From contig NC_033568.1 in assembly GCF_001680005.1 (NCBI RefSeq), forward strand, positions 1,612,001 to 1,676,000: a DNA stretch of 64,000 nt, read 5' to 3'. Below, piece after piece: positions 1 through 13,170 of this stretch. Origin of the DNA: Plasmodium coatneyi. Lineage: Eukaryota; Apicomplexa; Aconoidasida; Haemosporida; Plasmodiidae. The translations under genes and the position numbers were made by a program. The notes beneath the pieces were generated by a model that saw only the letters and a program-made list of their open reading frames with translations, did not search any database and was not told where the DNA came from. Within the stretch, counting starts at the first letter, position 1. Each line of letters starts with the position of its first letter.

Positions 1-1314
1 CTGTTTGAAGGATCGATAGGAAAAGTGTGCCCACTCAGCATTATAATATTTCATGGTAGAAAAGATGGAATCAAAATTTGGCATGACTTCATCGTCAGAA
101 AATAGCATAGCAACAGGGATGTTCAATCTGTTATTTCGAACAGCTTTTAATAAATCGATTTGTTGCAGGTTACCATGGGAAATTTCCCCATTTTTTTTCT
201 CTTCACTTTTTTCTTTCACCTGTCCATTATTTAGTACCCAACTGAATGAGCTAAATTTGAATTTATAGTTTTTATAATTTTCTAATATGTCCAGTAGGTG
301 GATCCCCAAATCTTCTTTCATTCCCTTCAGCTCAATGTCGTATGTTAATTTGTCTTTGTACAAATTTAGCACATCCTTTAAAAGGGGCACGTGATAAAAC
401 TTTGACAAAAATATGAACAGCTTTTTTTTTTTTTTCAAATTGTAATTTTTTTTCATTACATAGTGTGTGTATATATCTTTACAGAAATTGCATTTTATGG
501 AATTAACGAATTGTTGCTCTAGGAGTTGCTCGTTCATTGGGGGGGTGCTTTCCTCTGTGTGTGACTGGTCTAGTTCGCCATCCAGTTTCCCTTCCTCTGG
601 GAACAAATCCTGCAGGGAAGTTCCGTTAAGCATTTTTTCCAATTCGTCATTTTCATCCATATTTATGTAGGGCCGTTTATAATCTGCGTACTCCATGTTT
701 TTTTTTTCCTTTTCTGCTTTACTGAGGGTGGCGAATTTTGCATTTTCCTGTTCATTTTTCACGGGTGTCTTAACATAAACTCCGTGGGAATGACCATCTT
801 GGTGATGCTCACCGTTGCAATTGCAGGTGTTCTTATCGTTTTGGATAATTGTTCCTTCTCTTTCTGCATGGTTAGTTGCCACGTTTTCCACTTCAACGTT
901 GGATACACCTGATGCGGTGGAACCCTGCTGGTAGAATTGCCTCCCTTTGGTTAGGATCCAGGGTTCTTTAAAATGATAGCTCTGTATTTCCTCTGCTGTT
1001 AATTCTTCTATGTGTTTTTTTTTCGAATCTTCATCATACAGTAAGGTGTGGCCGAGCAGCCCATCCTCCGTTCCGTGAATAACCACAACTTCCTTGTCCT
1101 TGGTTAGCCACACATCTAATTCAATTCCATCAATGTTTTCATCCACTGCTTTTTTAAATGAGTATAAGGAATTTTCCGGGTAGGGGGAAGTCCCCCCTGC
1201 TTCACTGGTGCCACACCCCCGATGACCAACTATTGTGGTCATTTGGATGACACAAATTTTAAGGACGTATAAAAAGGTGGCCAACAAAATGAAGTTACCC
1301 CTGCGAATACCCAT
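1..1314 (-). CDS. GDPD: Glycerophosphodiester phosphodiesterase (3' end beyond window)
   Basis: The frame is open from the ATG at 1314 to base 1, giving 438 codons with the C-terminus missing. An N-terminal hydrophobic segment (residues about 7-25) is a signal peptide or anchor. The GDPD family core follows: GHRG with His31 and Arg32, PENS near 46-49, the metal ligands Glu65 and Asp67 in IELDV, and His80 in the next strand. By family knowledge the enzyme splits deacylated phospholipids (glycerophosphodiesters) to glycerol-3-phosphate and an alcohol, in phospholipid turnover and choline recycling. Between the first catalytic block and the next recognisable one (YDIELKG, near 300) lies a long insert with a His-rich stretch (GEHHQDGHSHG), a typical Plasmodium expansion. 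Family assignment is firm; organelle location is not shown by the sequence. Confidence 0.93.
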   Translation of the reverse strand, partial: MGIRRGNFILLATFLYVLKICVIQMTTIVGHRGCGTSEAGGTSPYPENSLYSFKKAVDENIDGIELDVWLTKDKEVVVIHGTEDGLLGHTLLYDEDSKKKHIEELTAEEIQSYHFKEPWILTKGRQFYQQGSTASGVSNVEVENVATNHAEREGTIIQNDKNTCNCNGEHHQDGHSHGVYVKTPVKNEQENAKFATLSKAEKEKKNMEYADYKRPYINMDENDELEKMLNGTSLQDLFPEEGKLDGELDQSHTEESTPPMNEQLLEQQFVNSIKCNFCKDIYTHYVMKKNYNLKKKKKLFIFLSKFYHVPLLKDVLNLYKDKLTYDIELKGMKEDLGIHLLDILENYKNYKFKFSSFSWVLNNGQVKEKSEEKKNGEISHGNLQQIDLLKAVRNNRLNIPVAMLFSDDEVMPNFDSIFSTMKYYNAEWAHFSYRSFKQ

Positions 1315-3237
1315 TTAAGTTTTTTTTTTCCCGTGGAACTACGTGGGGTGGGTGGATGCTTACCTCACGGGTGATACAATTATATGCGTCAATGCGCTTG
1401 GACAGGGGGGGGGAATATATATGTTCGACGTATTCCCAGACCCGTGCACGGGGGAGTGTATATACAGGGGGCAAAACTGAGCTATGCAGAAAGGCAGCTC
1501 TGCGGGGGATACACCCCATACGAATATAACCAAGGTTGGAAAAAAAAAAAAATAGCAAAACAAAGAAAAATGCTGAGGTGAATCAAATGGGGTGAGAAAA
1601 GTATACCCAACTTGGGGGCGCAATATAACAGGACGTGGGGGGACGGAAAAACAAACAGAAAAGTTGAAAAACGCAAAAAGGAAATGGACTGTAGAGCAAG
1701 GAAAAACACAAATGATATTGCTATGATGACATTTACGAATAATTAGAAGGTTATACACGTGCATGAACATTTGCTAGGTGGTCATGCCAAGGGGTAAAGA
1801 ATAACAGATAAGTATGTTTTTTAGAGAAGCTCCCTAAGGTGAGGAGAAAGCTTCCAAAGGGGAACAAAGCAGAGGCAGCGCCGACTTGTTAGTCTCTCTC
1901 CTAAGGATGAAGATTCAAAATTTTGGCCTCATTTATCTGTTCACTACAAATTTGAAATTTTTTTTTTTTTTTAAATCAAATGGTGGAAAAATTTACTTCC
2001 ATTTGGAAGGCAACTGCTTTCTGATTTCTGCCGTTAGTGGCCTATGACCATTTATGTTGTTCCTCTTAAAAAAAAAAATAAATAGAAGTACCTAACAATT
2101 TAGTGCGTTTATTTGTTACTCCGTTCAGTTAAGCAGAGTGGGCCGTTTCGCACGACAGGCGAAAATAAAACTGCTAGTTGAAAAGTGGGCCGCCCAGGGG
2201 CAGATTGATTAAATGGCTAAATATATGCAACGCGTAGAGGAAAAGTTGGTATAGAACAAGCACGGCAGGTGCTTCATAGAGGCAGGAAAAATAGATAAAA
2301 GGAAGGGGGGGAAGATCATTAATCAATGTCAACATTGATCTCAACATCTATGTCAATGCGTCCATTTAACCGGTTATGTGGAGAAGGATTAAGTGGCACG
2401 AGTAAAGGGGGAAAAATCATCAAATGGTTTTTTTTTTTTTTTTTTTTTTCTTTGGGGAGAATTTTACCGTTTGGAGGAACTCTCATTTGTGGTTCTTTAC
2501 GAAGTATAGGAGCTTTTCACAAATGGGTGAGAATTAGATAATGTTCAGTATAAATTGGGGTTTCCCTTAATGACCACCTTTCTTCACATGGTGGTGTAGC
2601 AAAATAAAAGGAGAATTAACGCAAAAGTGGTAACATAGTTTTTTTAAGTGTGTAGAAATGCATTGTGGGGGTTATTTTATTACTATTATTATTATATATT
2701 TTTTAATGAGTTTGGAAGGTCGAACTAGCGCTCATCTGCTTCTCCCAATATGAACACACATTCGTGGAGAGGCGTTCGCACTTTTTACCATTACACTATG
2801 GTTCAAATCTGTTTAATGTTAATTCTGTTTGTAAGAAAAAGCGGCATTTTTACTTATTTTCCATTTAGCAATTTCAATAAATCGGATAGCTGTTTTTTTT
2901 TTTTCGATTGATTATAAAAAATAGTGACAGCGTAAAAAAAAAAAGGTATTATTTATCTTCATTTAGGTTTTTAAAATTGTGTATTAAGTGACATGGCGCA
3001 GAAGGGAGGTGTGTATGTGTGTGGAGGGGCACATATATGTTCCCCTTCTGGGCTTCATTCCCGCTCAGGAAATTGCACACAAATGGGGTGAGTCAGAAGA
3101 AGCTAACCATACACACTTCGGTTAAGTTTTTCCTTCACAGTTCGGGGGTACCTTCCCTGGGTAGGTATAACATCCCGGTTGTGTGCATTGCGGAACGATC
3201 GTTGGGGTCATATTTCCTTCTGCCTGTCATTACCCCG
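1315..3237. promoter_or_regulatory. Intergenic: GDPD 5' flank and SPT6 3' flank
   Basis: About 1.9 kb with no supportable gene. It holds several homopolymers, including 22 T at 2428-2449, and an ATT/TA-rich patch near 2675-2700. GDPD transcription must start here (minus strand). Small ORFs inside are short and compositionally biased, so they were left out. Confidence 0.6.
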
Positions 3238-6200
3238 TTAGGGTCTGCCCCCCCGTAGGCGGCGGTACTCCTCCATTTTCCTCTTCTTCTCGTTCATGTA
3301 CTCCTGTCGTTCATTCTGCCTGTTCCAGTAGCCCTTCTCCTTCCACCAGGTAATGAGGTTTTTAAAGTTGCGTTCGACCCTGGTCCAGAGTTTGAAGGAT
3401 TTGTGATCCACGTAGATGGAGTCTTGGAGGACGATGTGATCCTTAGGATGAAGGTCGTTGTTATAATTTGCGTAGAGTTGTTGGTGGTGATTATGTGGAG
3501 GGACAACCATGAGGGTAAATCGCAGGGGGTTAAAGTCTGGGGTAGGATTTTTATTATCATTTTCGTTGGCATTTTTTTTGGGGGGGAATGGAATGGGGGG
3601 GATAAGGGCCCAGACGATGTGTTCCGGTTTTAGTAAACTTTCTTGTGACAGTTCTTTCCTAATTTCTTCCCATTCTTTTCTTCTCTTACATTTGGGGTGA
3701 TTGTACAATTCGAATAGATTATTTTTTAGTTTATCACAAAAGTGGGAGATTATCTGATCAATGGAGTGGAACTGTTCGTTATTTATGAGGTACACTTGTT
3801 GAATTCCCTGGAGGTGTTTATGCAAAGCGGCACTACCACTGTTACTGGCATGCTGGATGTTCTTCTCGTATACAGTAAACTTGGCAATAATGAACGGGTC
3901 ATCCGACGTTTTTATGTGTAGGTACAGCTTGTTCAGTTCGTTCGATGGGTATATAATGGACTCCCCTATTTGGATATTTGTCTGTTTAAGATATGCATGC
4001 ACTTCATGATAATTCCACAATTTAAAATGGGGGTGATTTATTAGCTTCTTATTTTGGTAGTATTTATTTTTATTCTTAATTTTTATTTTCAACTTTTGTT
4101 GTCTACTGTTGCGGTTTGTCATGTGTCCATCCTGATGTGGCTGTTCCGATGTATGCTGATCTGTTTGCCCTTCGTCTTCCTCATCCTCTTCGTCCACATC
4201 TTCAAAGTCCTCATTGTCGTTTAATTTTCTGAAATGGTTTTGTATGAACGTGTTTGTATCGTAGTTTATGTCGAATTCAACCAGTGGGGAGAGATAATCA
4301 TACCTGAGTGGCCACTTTAAATTATGCATAAAGGTTTGGTTCTTAATCTTCCTAATATTTTCATCCGTTACGACTACGTGGAAGTTGGTTTCGAAGCGGT
4401 TGTAGAGATTGTAGCTGATCGAGGAGATTCTTCCTTTGATTAGTTCCCCCAGGACGGAGTTGTTAATATATTCGGTGTCCTTCAAATTGTTGCTATTCCC
4501 GTAATGGTGGTGCCCCTTATTATGTGACGTGTTTATATTTTCCAAATTGGAGTTAATTAAGTTCATCCTTTCGATGTAATATTTTCTCAGTTGTCGTAGA
4601 AATTCCTTCGAGTCGGTTATGATGCCCCTAATGTTGTATGGCAAAATGGTTATCTTAATGTAATTACTATTTTTATTAATGAAATCCATTTTGCATACCA
4701 CTTCAGAACCAATGGCTAGGTTTTCCTTCTTTTCGTTGATTATTAGATAGAACAATTCTTCTTCCTTCTTCTTTTCATAATTGTAACGGTAGTCCTTATA
4801 CGGATGCAGGAGTTCCGTCTGAATGAACTTGAGGTAGGGGTAAATATAAATTTTCTTATCATCGTAGAATCGTCTAGAGTATTCTTTTATTTCCATATTT
4901 TTAATAAGCTTTTTTTTATCAATAATGTAGTTAACAATATCGTAGGTGCTTTTTAAAAAATTATTCTTTTTTGTGTCTATCACATTTTTAAATAAATCCT
5001 GAATAATATCGTAGCAATTGAGGGGGTGGATCCTCGTGTTGTCCAGCGCTTCTACATACTCATCTGCATGTCCTATAATTCTAATGAAGGAGGAACAGTT
5101 TCTATAGATGCATTTTCCAATTAGGTTCCTATTCGATGATAGGGTTAGGAGATCCTCCCTGGTGCTTAAATTCCTGTTGTGCAAAAGTTTGATTAATTCT
5201 TCCCTTTTTCGTAAACCTAATCCTGCCACGTAACTTAACATAACTCCCAAGTGTTTTTTTTTTTTCTTCAAAAAGTTGATGTCGCACCCGGTTTTGTTTA
5301 CTACATCTAGTATGATTCTTTGGAAGAGGGCCTCCAACTTATAGCTACAGATATATTTTTGTAAATCGTGCAGGCATATGTTAAGCATGTTTTTATTTTC
5401 CTCTTCAAAAAGGGATATAACTACACAGAGTGGGTTTTGCACAAAGCGGCACAGGGACAGACAGAGCAGCGCCTCCCTGGAATACTTGCTCGTCAGATCT
5501 GCGCTATACTTTAGGCTATTAGTCACTATACTTGGGATGTACAAATTTTCGGGGATTACCACGCACTTTCCATGGTTGCCTGTCAAGTGGGGTCTACTCA
5601 TATGGTGGGCGCTGCTTCCCACTCCATATGGATGAGCATCCTCCCCCGTGTTGTGCATCCCTCCGCTGAAGAAGTTCAAGACGTAGGAGTAGACGAGGTA
5701 GGAGTACACGTCCCTTACCCCGATGGCTATCACATCCGGTTTTATCTTCCTTAGGAAGTTGCTAAATATGTTAATATCTTTGGCAATTTTCTCCTGCTCG
5801 ATGGGCATTTTATCCTTTTTCGCAATATCTAAGTATAGGTTGTCTAGGTAGATGTATTCGATAATATCACCATAAATGTCGCAAGCCATTATGTGCAGCC
5901 TGATCCCATAGTTTATGGGTTCACAGATGATGGACACCACTTCAAACACGTTATGATTTTTTTTTATACTTTTTAAAATTTGTTGTTTTTTTTTTTCTTC
6001 ATCTTGTTTGTTAGAAATGTAGCTTTTTCCAGATTTGTCCGAGTAATTATCATCATAGGACAGATGCTTCATGTATCCACTTTCTTTTTCTTTCATTGTT
6101 CCGTCCGATTTGTATTCCTCGTCAGTTTCATTCGAGTGGGAAGAATCGAATAGATCGGATTTGTTGGATCTCTTACCCGACTTATGTTTCGTAGCTTGTT

Positions 6201-8800
6201 CTGTGTTGAGGTCCCAATTGGGATCTCCACTTTGGTCTGCACTTTGATCGGCACTGACATCCCAATTGGTGCCTCCTTTTCTATTTCCCTTTTGTGTTTC
6301 CTTCACTTCTGCGGTTGTTATGTCATCACTTTCATCCCATTTGCTTTCCCTCTTTTTGCTTTTTTTCTCTTCCTTCCGGATGCGCCTGGTGCGTTTTCCA
6401 TCATCACCATAATCATCACTGCTGCTTCTGTAAGATTCGTCACTGTAGTACTTCTTCTTGCCCCCATGGCGGAGGTGCCTGCTTTCCAGATCGTCATACC
6501 TGGTGTAGGAATCTCCGCTTTTATAATCTGAAGAATAATTATCTTCCTCCCTGCCGCTTCTGTCATTTCGTAGCATGGCTTTTTCTTCCTCCGAATTTTT
6601 GTAAATTTTAATAGGTTTAACATTCAGGGTAAGATAGAAGGACTGATGAATGTATACCATGAGCCAGTTCTGTGCACTAGCGAGTAGCATATTTTCTAGG
6701 TTTTTTTTAAACAGGGGTAATAATTCTACACACAGGAAGTTATTTAAGATTTTTTTCTGTACATGCACGAAAAGGTTGGTGTCCTCCAGATCGTTGTAGC
6801 AGTACGCGTAAGACAATTGCTTCAGTAGGTTGTTGATCCATTCGTTGTCCATGGATTCCGCTTTGGATAATTTACTTTTTTCCTTTTCGAAGTAGGCCTT
6901 CAAATTTCGATCATTTTTTTTTTTTTTTTTTTTTTTTACATTTTTCTCTTTCTACAAAATCTTCCGTTTTCCACGGCACCGTTTCGTTTGGCAATATGGG
7001 GTGAATAATCAGGTTCACTAATTTGTTATCCCTATTTTTTAGAATTTCTAAATAAATGTGTTTGTACTTGTGTTTGTTGTAGTAGTTCTCTAACTCCCTC
7101 TTTTTCAGATCCATGCTTACTTCTCCTTCGTCCAGCTCCGTGTTGAAGAAGTTTACATTGTAGTTGTGCACGTAGCAGGGGTCATGCGAGGTGCGGTAGG
7201 GCTTGCCGTTATCAGGAACCTCGGTGCTTCCACTGAATGATGTGCTTCCCCCTTTACTATATTCACCACACAGTAAGTGATGCACTGGAAACCTAAACAA
7301 CCGGAAGGAGAAGTAGTCTGGGCTGCTGACATCGATGTGAACCTCCCCTTGGCTAGTACTCACCGTCGTGAGGGACGCGTATTTAAGGAAGAAAAATCTA
7401 AAAATGTATTTCACGCACGGGTGAGAGGCTAACAGCTTGGCATAGTAACAAATGAGCGTCTTGAAAATTTCCTTATTGTTCGATATTTCTCGAGGGAAGA
7501 AGGACTTACACCACTCCTCCATCTGCGTCGGATTATTCACATCGTTGCCGTAAATTTCTGGGACATTTGTTACCATGTGTTTAATCTTGGAGCAGTTATA
7601 TGTGAAGGTGGTTAATTGTTCTGTTGTGTTGTCTTTCGTTTTCCCATGGTGTGTGTCCGCTTCATGTTTGGAATACCTGTTACTTTTGCTATCCCCGTAT
7701 TTGTAGTCATCATATTGGTGGTGCTTCTCCTCATCGTCTGGGTAGTCTGCCGGCCAAATCGTTTCGTCCTTTATTAGGTCATAGACGTAAGCGATGTTTT
7801 CGTAAAACTCTTCCGTGGTGAGGAGGTAGTCATCCCAAATGTTGAATTTGTTTTTTCTTACATACTCGAGGAAGAGCATTCCTGGGATACTCTTCTCGTT
7901 ATACAGTTTTGATTCGTCGTTTTTTTTTGTCTCTTTTTTTTTCGCTTCGTTTTTATTTGAGCTATTTTCCTCGAGCAGTTTTTCTCCAAAGAGGTCATCA
8001 CCGGCACCCTCAGGATGGATATTCTTTTTCTCATTTCCAGGATCTACAGTGGTTATTGTAACGGAGAGATCTTCATTTTTGCCAGTCATATTGTCTCCTT
8101 CTATAGGGTCGTTTCCCTCCCCCTGGTTCGTAATGCAAAGAATGGAGGAGTGTTCCCCCATTGCATTTTCCTCCATTTTCATCCCCCTGAAGAGATCATT
8201 CTTTAGGTAAAAATAGTATATGTTGATGTCCTCATAATACAGGTCATTGTTCTTATCGAGAATATCAAAGACGTTGGAATGGACCCTATATGAACTGCTT
8301 AACAACTTTAGTCTACTTCTTAGCCTATTCATTTTGGCGAAGGTTTTGTACCACAGTTTGTCTAACTCATATATGTCCCACAGGATATTTAAATTAAATG
8401 GTGGTGAGACTAGGTAAAATTTGTGAAAAAAAATGAACGGAATTTCATTTCTATATTTTATTAATAACGTTAAAGTGAGGATACATTTTTTTAATAGAAA
8501 ATTATCACTTAAGAATTCCTGCACTTTTATATGGTTATATGTCTTGTCGTAAAATTGCTCTATCATTTTTTCCATATTTTTTACGGTGAAATAATTTGGA
8601 TATTTCTCCTTCAGCTTAAGTATTATCCATTTGGATTCTATAAGTAACAACTTTTTGGTTAGCTTGTTTTTTCTTTTCTTGTAGACGGAGTAGAACCTCT
8701 CTGGGATGTCGGAGTACCTAATCTGGTCATCCCTTTTTGTTAATAACTGGTTGAGCCTTTCATCCGGTTCTGCGATTTTTTTCCATCTGTTTGATATTGT

Positions 8801-8834
<34 letters not shown>

Positions 8835-10967
8835 CTTCTTTTTTTTCGATTTTTTTTTTCCTTTTTTAGCTTTTCCGGATTTTTCCTTCGACTCGGCCAC
8901 GTCTTCCTCTCCGAATAGGTCTATCTGGTTTTCCTCCACTGCTGTTTTATTCTCTTCGCCATTATCATCATCCGTGTCGTCTTCCCCCTTGTCGCTCTCA
9001 TCTAGGATGCTTAAAACCTTCTTCCTTTTCACCTTTTCGCTTTTTCCCCCACCATATTTGTCCTTCTTCCTTATGGTGTCCTCATAGTAGGGCAGGTCAT
9101 CAAAATCGTCAAAATCGTCATACTCTTCGTATTCTTCAAATTTGTTATACTCTTCATCGCATACTTGTTTGAATTCGCGCTCGTAGATTTCTCGATCGCT
9201 GTCCAGTTCGTCCTCCTCATCGGCGGAGTCATCCACACTGTCGTCACTCTCACCATCCTCCTCGTCCGTCTCTTCTGCATCATCACTTTCTTCTTCCTCT
9301 TCTTCGTCTTCTTCAGCGTCACCTTCCTCATCATCGTTGTCATCGTCCACCTCATAATCGGAGTCCTCCCCCAACTCCTTCTTTTTCATTTCTTCATTAA
9401 TTTGATCAAAAAAGCTGACCGATTTTTTTTTTTTCTTTTTTTTAATTCTCCTGGATCTTTCATCCTCCTCATCGTCCAGAAGCATATCTCCAGAGAATAG
9501 GTCGTCACCCCCGTGACCTCCACGGTATCCCACCGCGTGGTCATCATAGTCGTCGTCCTCCTCTTCATCATCATCATCCTCATCATTTTCGTAATCGTAT
9601 TTTTTTTTCTTCTTCGCAGGAGATACGTTAATGATGTCCAGGACAGTATTGACGTCTCCAAACGTTTGGCTAATAATTTCATGGATGTATGAGTCTGCTT
9701 TGTAAATATTGTCAGACGCGATTGGGTACCCTTCTTCCTCCTCCTCTTCTTCCTCTTCGTCGTCACCTGCATTTTCCCCATCATCAGACTCGTTATCATC
9801 GTAATTGAACAGACTGTCCTTCTGATCCGCCTTTTGCTTCTTCTGCGGCGTTTCGCTATCGTCAATAAAGTAGTCTTTATCCCTTAGTCGGTCGAGTTTG
9901 TTTTCACTTTTGTCATCGCTCTTTGCAGTGATTGCAAAGAGGTTACCATCGTCATCACCATCATCATCATCGTCGTCGTCTGCCCCTTGTAGGTCCTTGA
10001 TCTTTTTTAACCTTCGATGTTTCGTGTCTTTTTCGTTTCTAACTACTTGCATTCCCGTGTTCTCTGCGATTAGTTCTAGGTCTTCTTCGTCTAAACTTTT
10101 GTTTTCAAAATAATCATAATTTTTTTTTTTTTTTTTCTTTTTCTTTTTTCCTTCTTCATCTTCTTCTTCTTCTTCCTCCTCGTCGTCATCCATTTCGTCA
10201 TCGTCCGATTCGTCCTCCTCTTCATCCTCTTCTTCGCTGTCTACGATGAACCCTTTCATTTCGTCTTCCTCTTCGTCGTCCTCCTCATCATCGTCCTCTT
10301 CCTCGTCATCGTTGTCAGCTTCGTTGTCGTCTTCATTGTCGTCTTCATTGTCGGCTTCGTTGTCAACCTCCTCGTTTTCTTCTTCGTCATCCTCCGCGTC
10401 TACTACGTCTTCCCCTCCCTTCTCCTTCTCACCCATATTCGACTTTTTAACTTCCTCTTCTACATCATTCCCATTAAGGTTTGCACCTTTTAAATCTGCT
10501 TTGGTTTTTACACTGTCCTTTTTGGTGGTTGCCTCCTTCGCAGGGCTTTTGCCTTGGTGGTCATTCACAATCTTGGGCTTCTTCCTGCTGTTACCTGTCG
10601 GTTCATTACTTCCCTCTTTGCCCACCCCTTCCGCTTCCTCCTTATCACTTCCATAATCTTCGTCTATAATTTTTTTACTCTTTTTGTTGTGCTTGATTTT
10701 CTTTGAGGTGTGCACGCGGTGGGAGAGATTCTCCTCAGGGTCTGCATGCTGCTCGGGCAGCTCATCTGACTGCTCGTTTTGTGATTCCCCTGACTGCTCG
10801 TTTTGTGGTTCCCCTGGTTGCTCGTTTTCCGATTCCTCCTCCTCACCTTCATTCCCCTGCAGCTTCTGCTTGAGCCTTTTAAAATTTCTAAAGAGGAACC
10901 CATCACTTTTTCTTTTCAGGTTCGATGGGTCCACATCCTCCACTGGTTCCGTTTCGTCCTCCGCCAT
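3238..10967 (-). CDS. SPT6: Transcription elongation factor SPT6, reading frame broken twice at poly-A runs
   Basis: Three overlapping open frames (10967-8802, 8806-6911, 6912-3238) read as one SPT6 protein of about 2,575 residues. Start is the ATG at 10967 (MAEDETEP). In order: a very acidic Asp/Glu N-terminus (residues 1-700) with Lys runs; the conserved entry motif DIPERFY; a YqgF-like RNase H fold (about 1,670-1,770); a helix-hairpin-helix, SYVAGLGLRKREEL (about 1,905-1,960); and a C-terminal SH2 module starting HPHFKLWNYHEVHAYL (about 2,310-2,400). By family knowledge SPT6 is a histone chaperone that travels with RNA polymerase II and binds its phosphorylated linker. A large Ser/Asp/Lys insert separates the core helices from the YqgF fold. 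Breaks lie in A28 (8807-8834) and A24 (6914-6937) on the coding strand; each is cured by one base fewer. The conservation of both flanks argues for sequencing or length error rather than a pseudogene. Confidence 0.93.
6914..6937 (-). repeat. Poly-A run (24) at the second SPT6 frame break
   Basis: Read on the minus strand, the Lys codons run into TGA at 6913-6911, while the conserved frame resumes one position lower (…KNDRNLKAYFEK). One base fewer, or two more, makes the protein continuous. Confidence 0.85.
8807..8834 (-). repeat. Poly-A run (28) at the first SPT6 frame break
   Basis: The acidic N-terminal frame leaves the run into Ile and TGA (8804-8802). The next frame continues as FDTISNRWKKIAEPDERL up to the family motif DIPERFY. 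One base fewer, or two more, joins them. Confidence 0.85.
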
Positions 10968-13170
10968 GCCGTTTGCATTCACGTTATTTTATTTTCTTCT
11001 ACCACTTCTTCGTTTGTTCGCTTGACCGATTGACCGTTTACCCGCTTGTGTGAATCTACTGCCCCAAAGCAGACGATATCGACGCTGCTCGGTTGTTGGC
11101 AGCCGGTGGGTACATTCACACTGCCCGCACTGGAAGTTCGCCAAAAGGTCACATTCGGAGATGCGCGCTGGTGTACAGCTATAGGCGGGGGGTGGGGAGA
11201 ATCACCCCAAGGAAAATCTTAAAAAGGGGCGGTTAAAAGGAGCCTGTTAAAAAGAGGCTATTAAAAAGGGCCTGTTAAAAAGGAACTGCTGCGAACGAAA
11301 TGTTGCAAACAGGTCATTAAAGTTAATGGTTAGAAAAAAAAAAAAAAAAAAAAGGCTCCTTCCCCTTTGGCTAGCGCGCAGAAGAGAAGCCACAAATGAT
11401 CACAGTAATGACATAATTATTCATGTCACTATTTCTATAACTGGGGAGATACATCTTTGCGCATAAAGTTCGCGCAATTTAAAAATGCCAGTTTTGGTTA
11501 AAGAAAAAAAAAAAAAAAAAAAAACTCGTTCAACCAAGGGGGGAAAATAAAATTCTTCGCTATGCCATTTTGGGAGATTTAAAGTTGCTTTCTATAAAGG
11601 TGCTATGCAATCCCGTAAGGGGGCACGAAAAAAGGGGGAGGAGCGTCGACTGAGGTGCGGCTTCCGGCGTGAAAGGTGGTAGCCGCTAAAATATGCTGGC
11701 GCATACGGTGTAGGGATGCATGTAAGCTGTATGCTAAATGGGTAATGCCCCTCCCGCCATCTGCCTTGCCGCACACGCTCTACGTGAGATGACGAACCGG
11801 TAAAACCTCCGTCACAGAAACATCTCAAGGGTGCTTACAGTTCGCATCGTTTGCGTGTTCAGTGTTAATCGAGCAGGAAGGTTTTTCTGGAATTTGGCTT
11901 TGCTTCCCCCCCTTTGGTGCATAAAATTTGTTGACTTTCTTCCCATTTGGCTGATCTCTTCCCCTTTTTGTTGTTGGTACGAGGTTCCCCAGTGGGCGCT
12001 CAAATAAAGCGTTGCCGTAGAAGGGGCAAAAATGAATGCACATAATATTGCGCATAAAATATATGGGTGAAGTTTCCCTCGTGGATGCGTGGAAACAAGT
12101 TCTCCCGCTCAACACAGTGGTACGTATGCGACAGCCAACTCAGTTGGCAAAAGTGGCATACATGCCTATTTTTTTTTTTTTCCGTAATGAGTAACCCTGC
12201 ACCTTCCAATTTGCTAATCGTTTGTGTAAAAAAGTGAATAACTTTCCTCCTTTTGAGGGGAAGGAAATGTCCGCATGTGCTTGTCCCAGTCGCCTGACCT
12301 AGTTGTAATGAGAAGAAGGAAAGGACAACAAGGGGGACAACAACGAGGGCTACCAAGGGGGCAAAAAAAAAAAAAAAAAAGACGGTAGGGGAAAATAAAA
12401 CTTTACGAACTGTTGCCAATTTGACCAAGTTGATGTGTGTGAAAAAGTTCACGTTTTTTTTGACTTTTTTTTTTTTTTTTTTTTTTCTACACAGCGAGGT
12501 GAGCCCAGCGAATAGGCAGACACGTGCCCTGCGTTACAAAACGATTGTCTTGGGGAGGATTACTTAAAGAATAGTTTAAAAGATAACAGGCCGCCTGCAT
12601 TATTAGTGGCATGTTTGTATAGCATCTCGTTCCTTGACAATCGAGCGAAATTTCGCAATGCGTTTGAAAGTGTGCACATATATATAAGCATAATTCACGG
12701 CACATATTTTTGTGTTTTTTTTTTATTCTTCACTGAAGTTATCCCACACGTTGCACATTCAGAATATATGTTAACAGTTAAGGGGTGAGGTTTGCATTCC
12801 CCCTTTTTGTAACTCCCCTTAGTCATCGCAATGCTAGGATGAAACCTGGACCCGCCGTTTGTCCCATCACCTCTTCCTTACACTTAACATTATTATGTGA
12901 TACCACTACGAGCATGCCATATGAACTTCGCCAAGCGTAGTTTCTTTATTTCTCCCCTACGAGTGTTCCCCTGGGTGGCAGCCTAATTTGAGGTCACCCG
13001 AGTGGCATATGCCCCAGTCAAAGGGGTTATGACAAAAGAGGTTGGCCTTATCGACCTTAAACTTTCGTCTGACATACTTCCTCTTCTTCTTCATTTTTAC
13101 CCCTCTTTGGGGAGTACAATTCCAAGGAGATACGTGCTAGACGCCGAAGGGTACGCAGAGAGAAGAACAA
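10968..13170. promoter_or_regulatory. Divergent intergenic region, SPT6 / tubby gene
   Basis: About 2.2 kb between two divergent starts, so it should hold both promoters. Visible structure: a 14-bp tandem array at 11219-11288, long A runs near 11335-11353 and 11503-11524, an A run near 12363-12380 and a T run near 12465-12486. No ORF in it looks like coding sequence. Confidence 0.6.
11219..11288. repeat. 14-bp tandem repeat, five copies, SPT6 5' flank
   Basis: Five adjoining units of the form ttaaaaaggggcgg / ttaaaaggagcctg / ttaaaaagaggcta / ttaaaaagggcctg / ttaaaaaggaactg. The TTAAAAR core is constant while the last five bases vary. The array lies about 250 bp upstream of the SPT6 ATG. Confidence 0.8.

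Noticed and set aside
2801..2830. tRNA-like gttcaaatct
   Set aside because: No matching anticodon arm or acceptor stem can be drawn upstream; only a T-loop-like 10-mer.
10246..10656. Poly-Ser ORF opposite SPT6
   Set aside because: Antisense shadow of Asp/Glu codons in the SPT6 acidic region.
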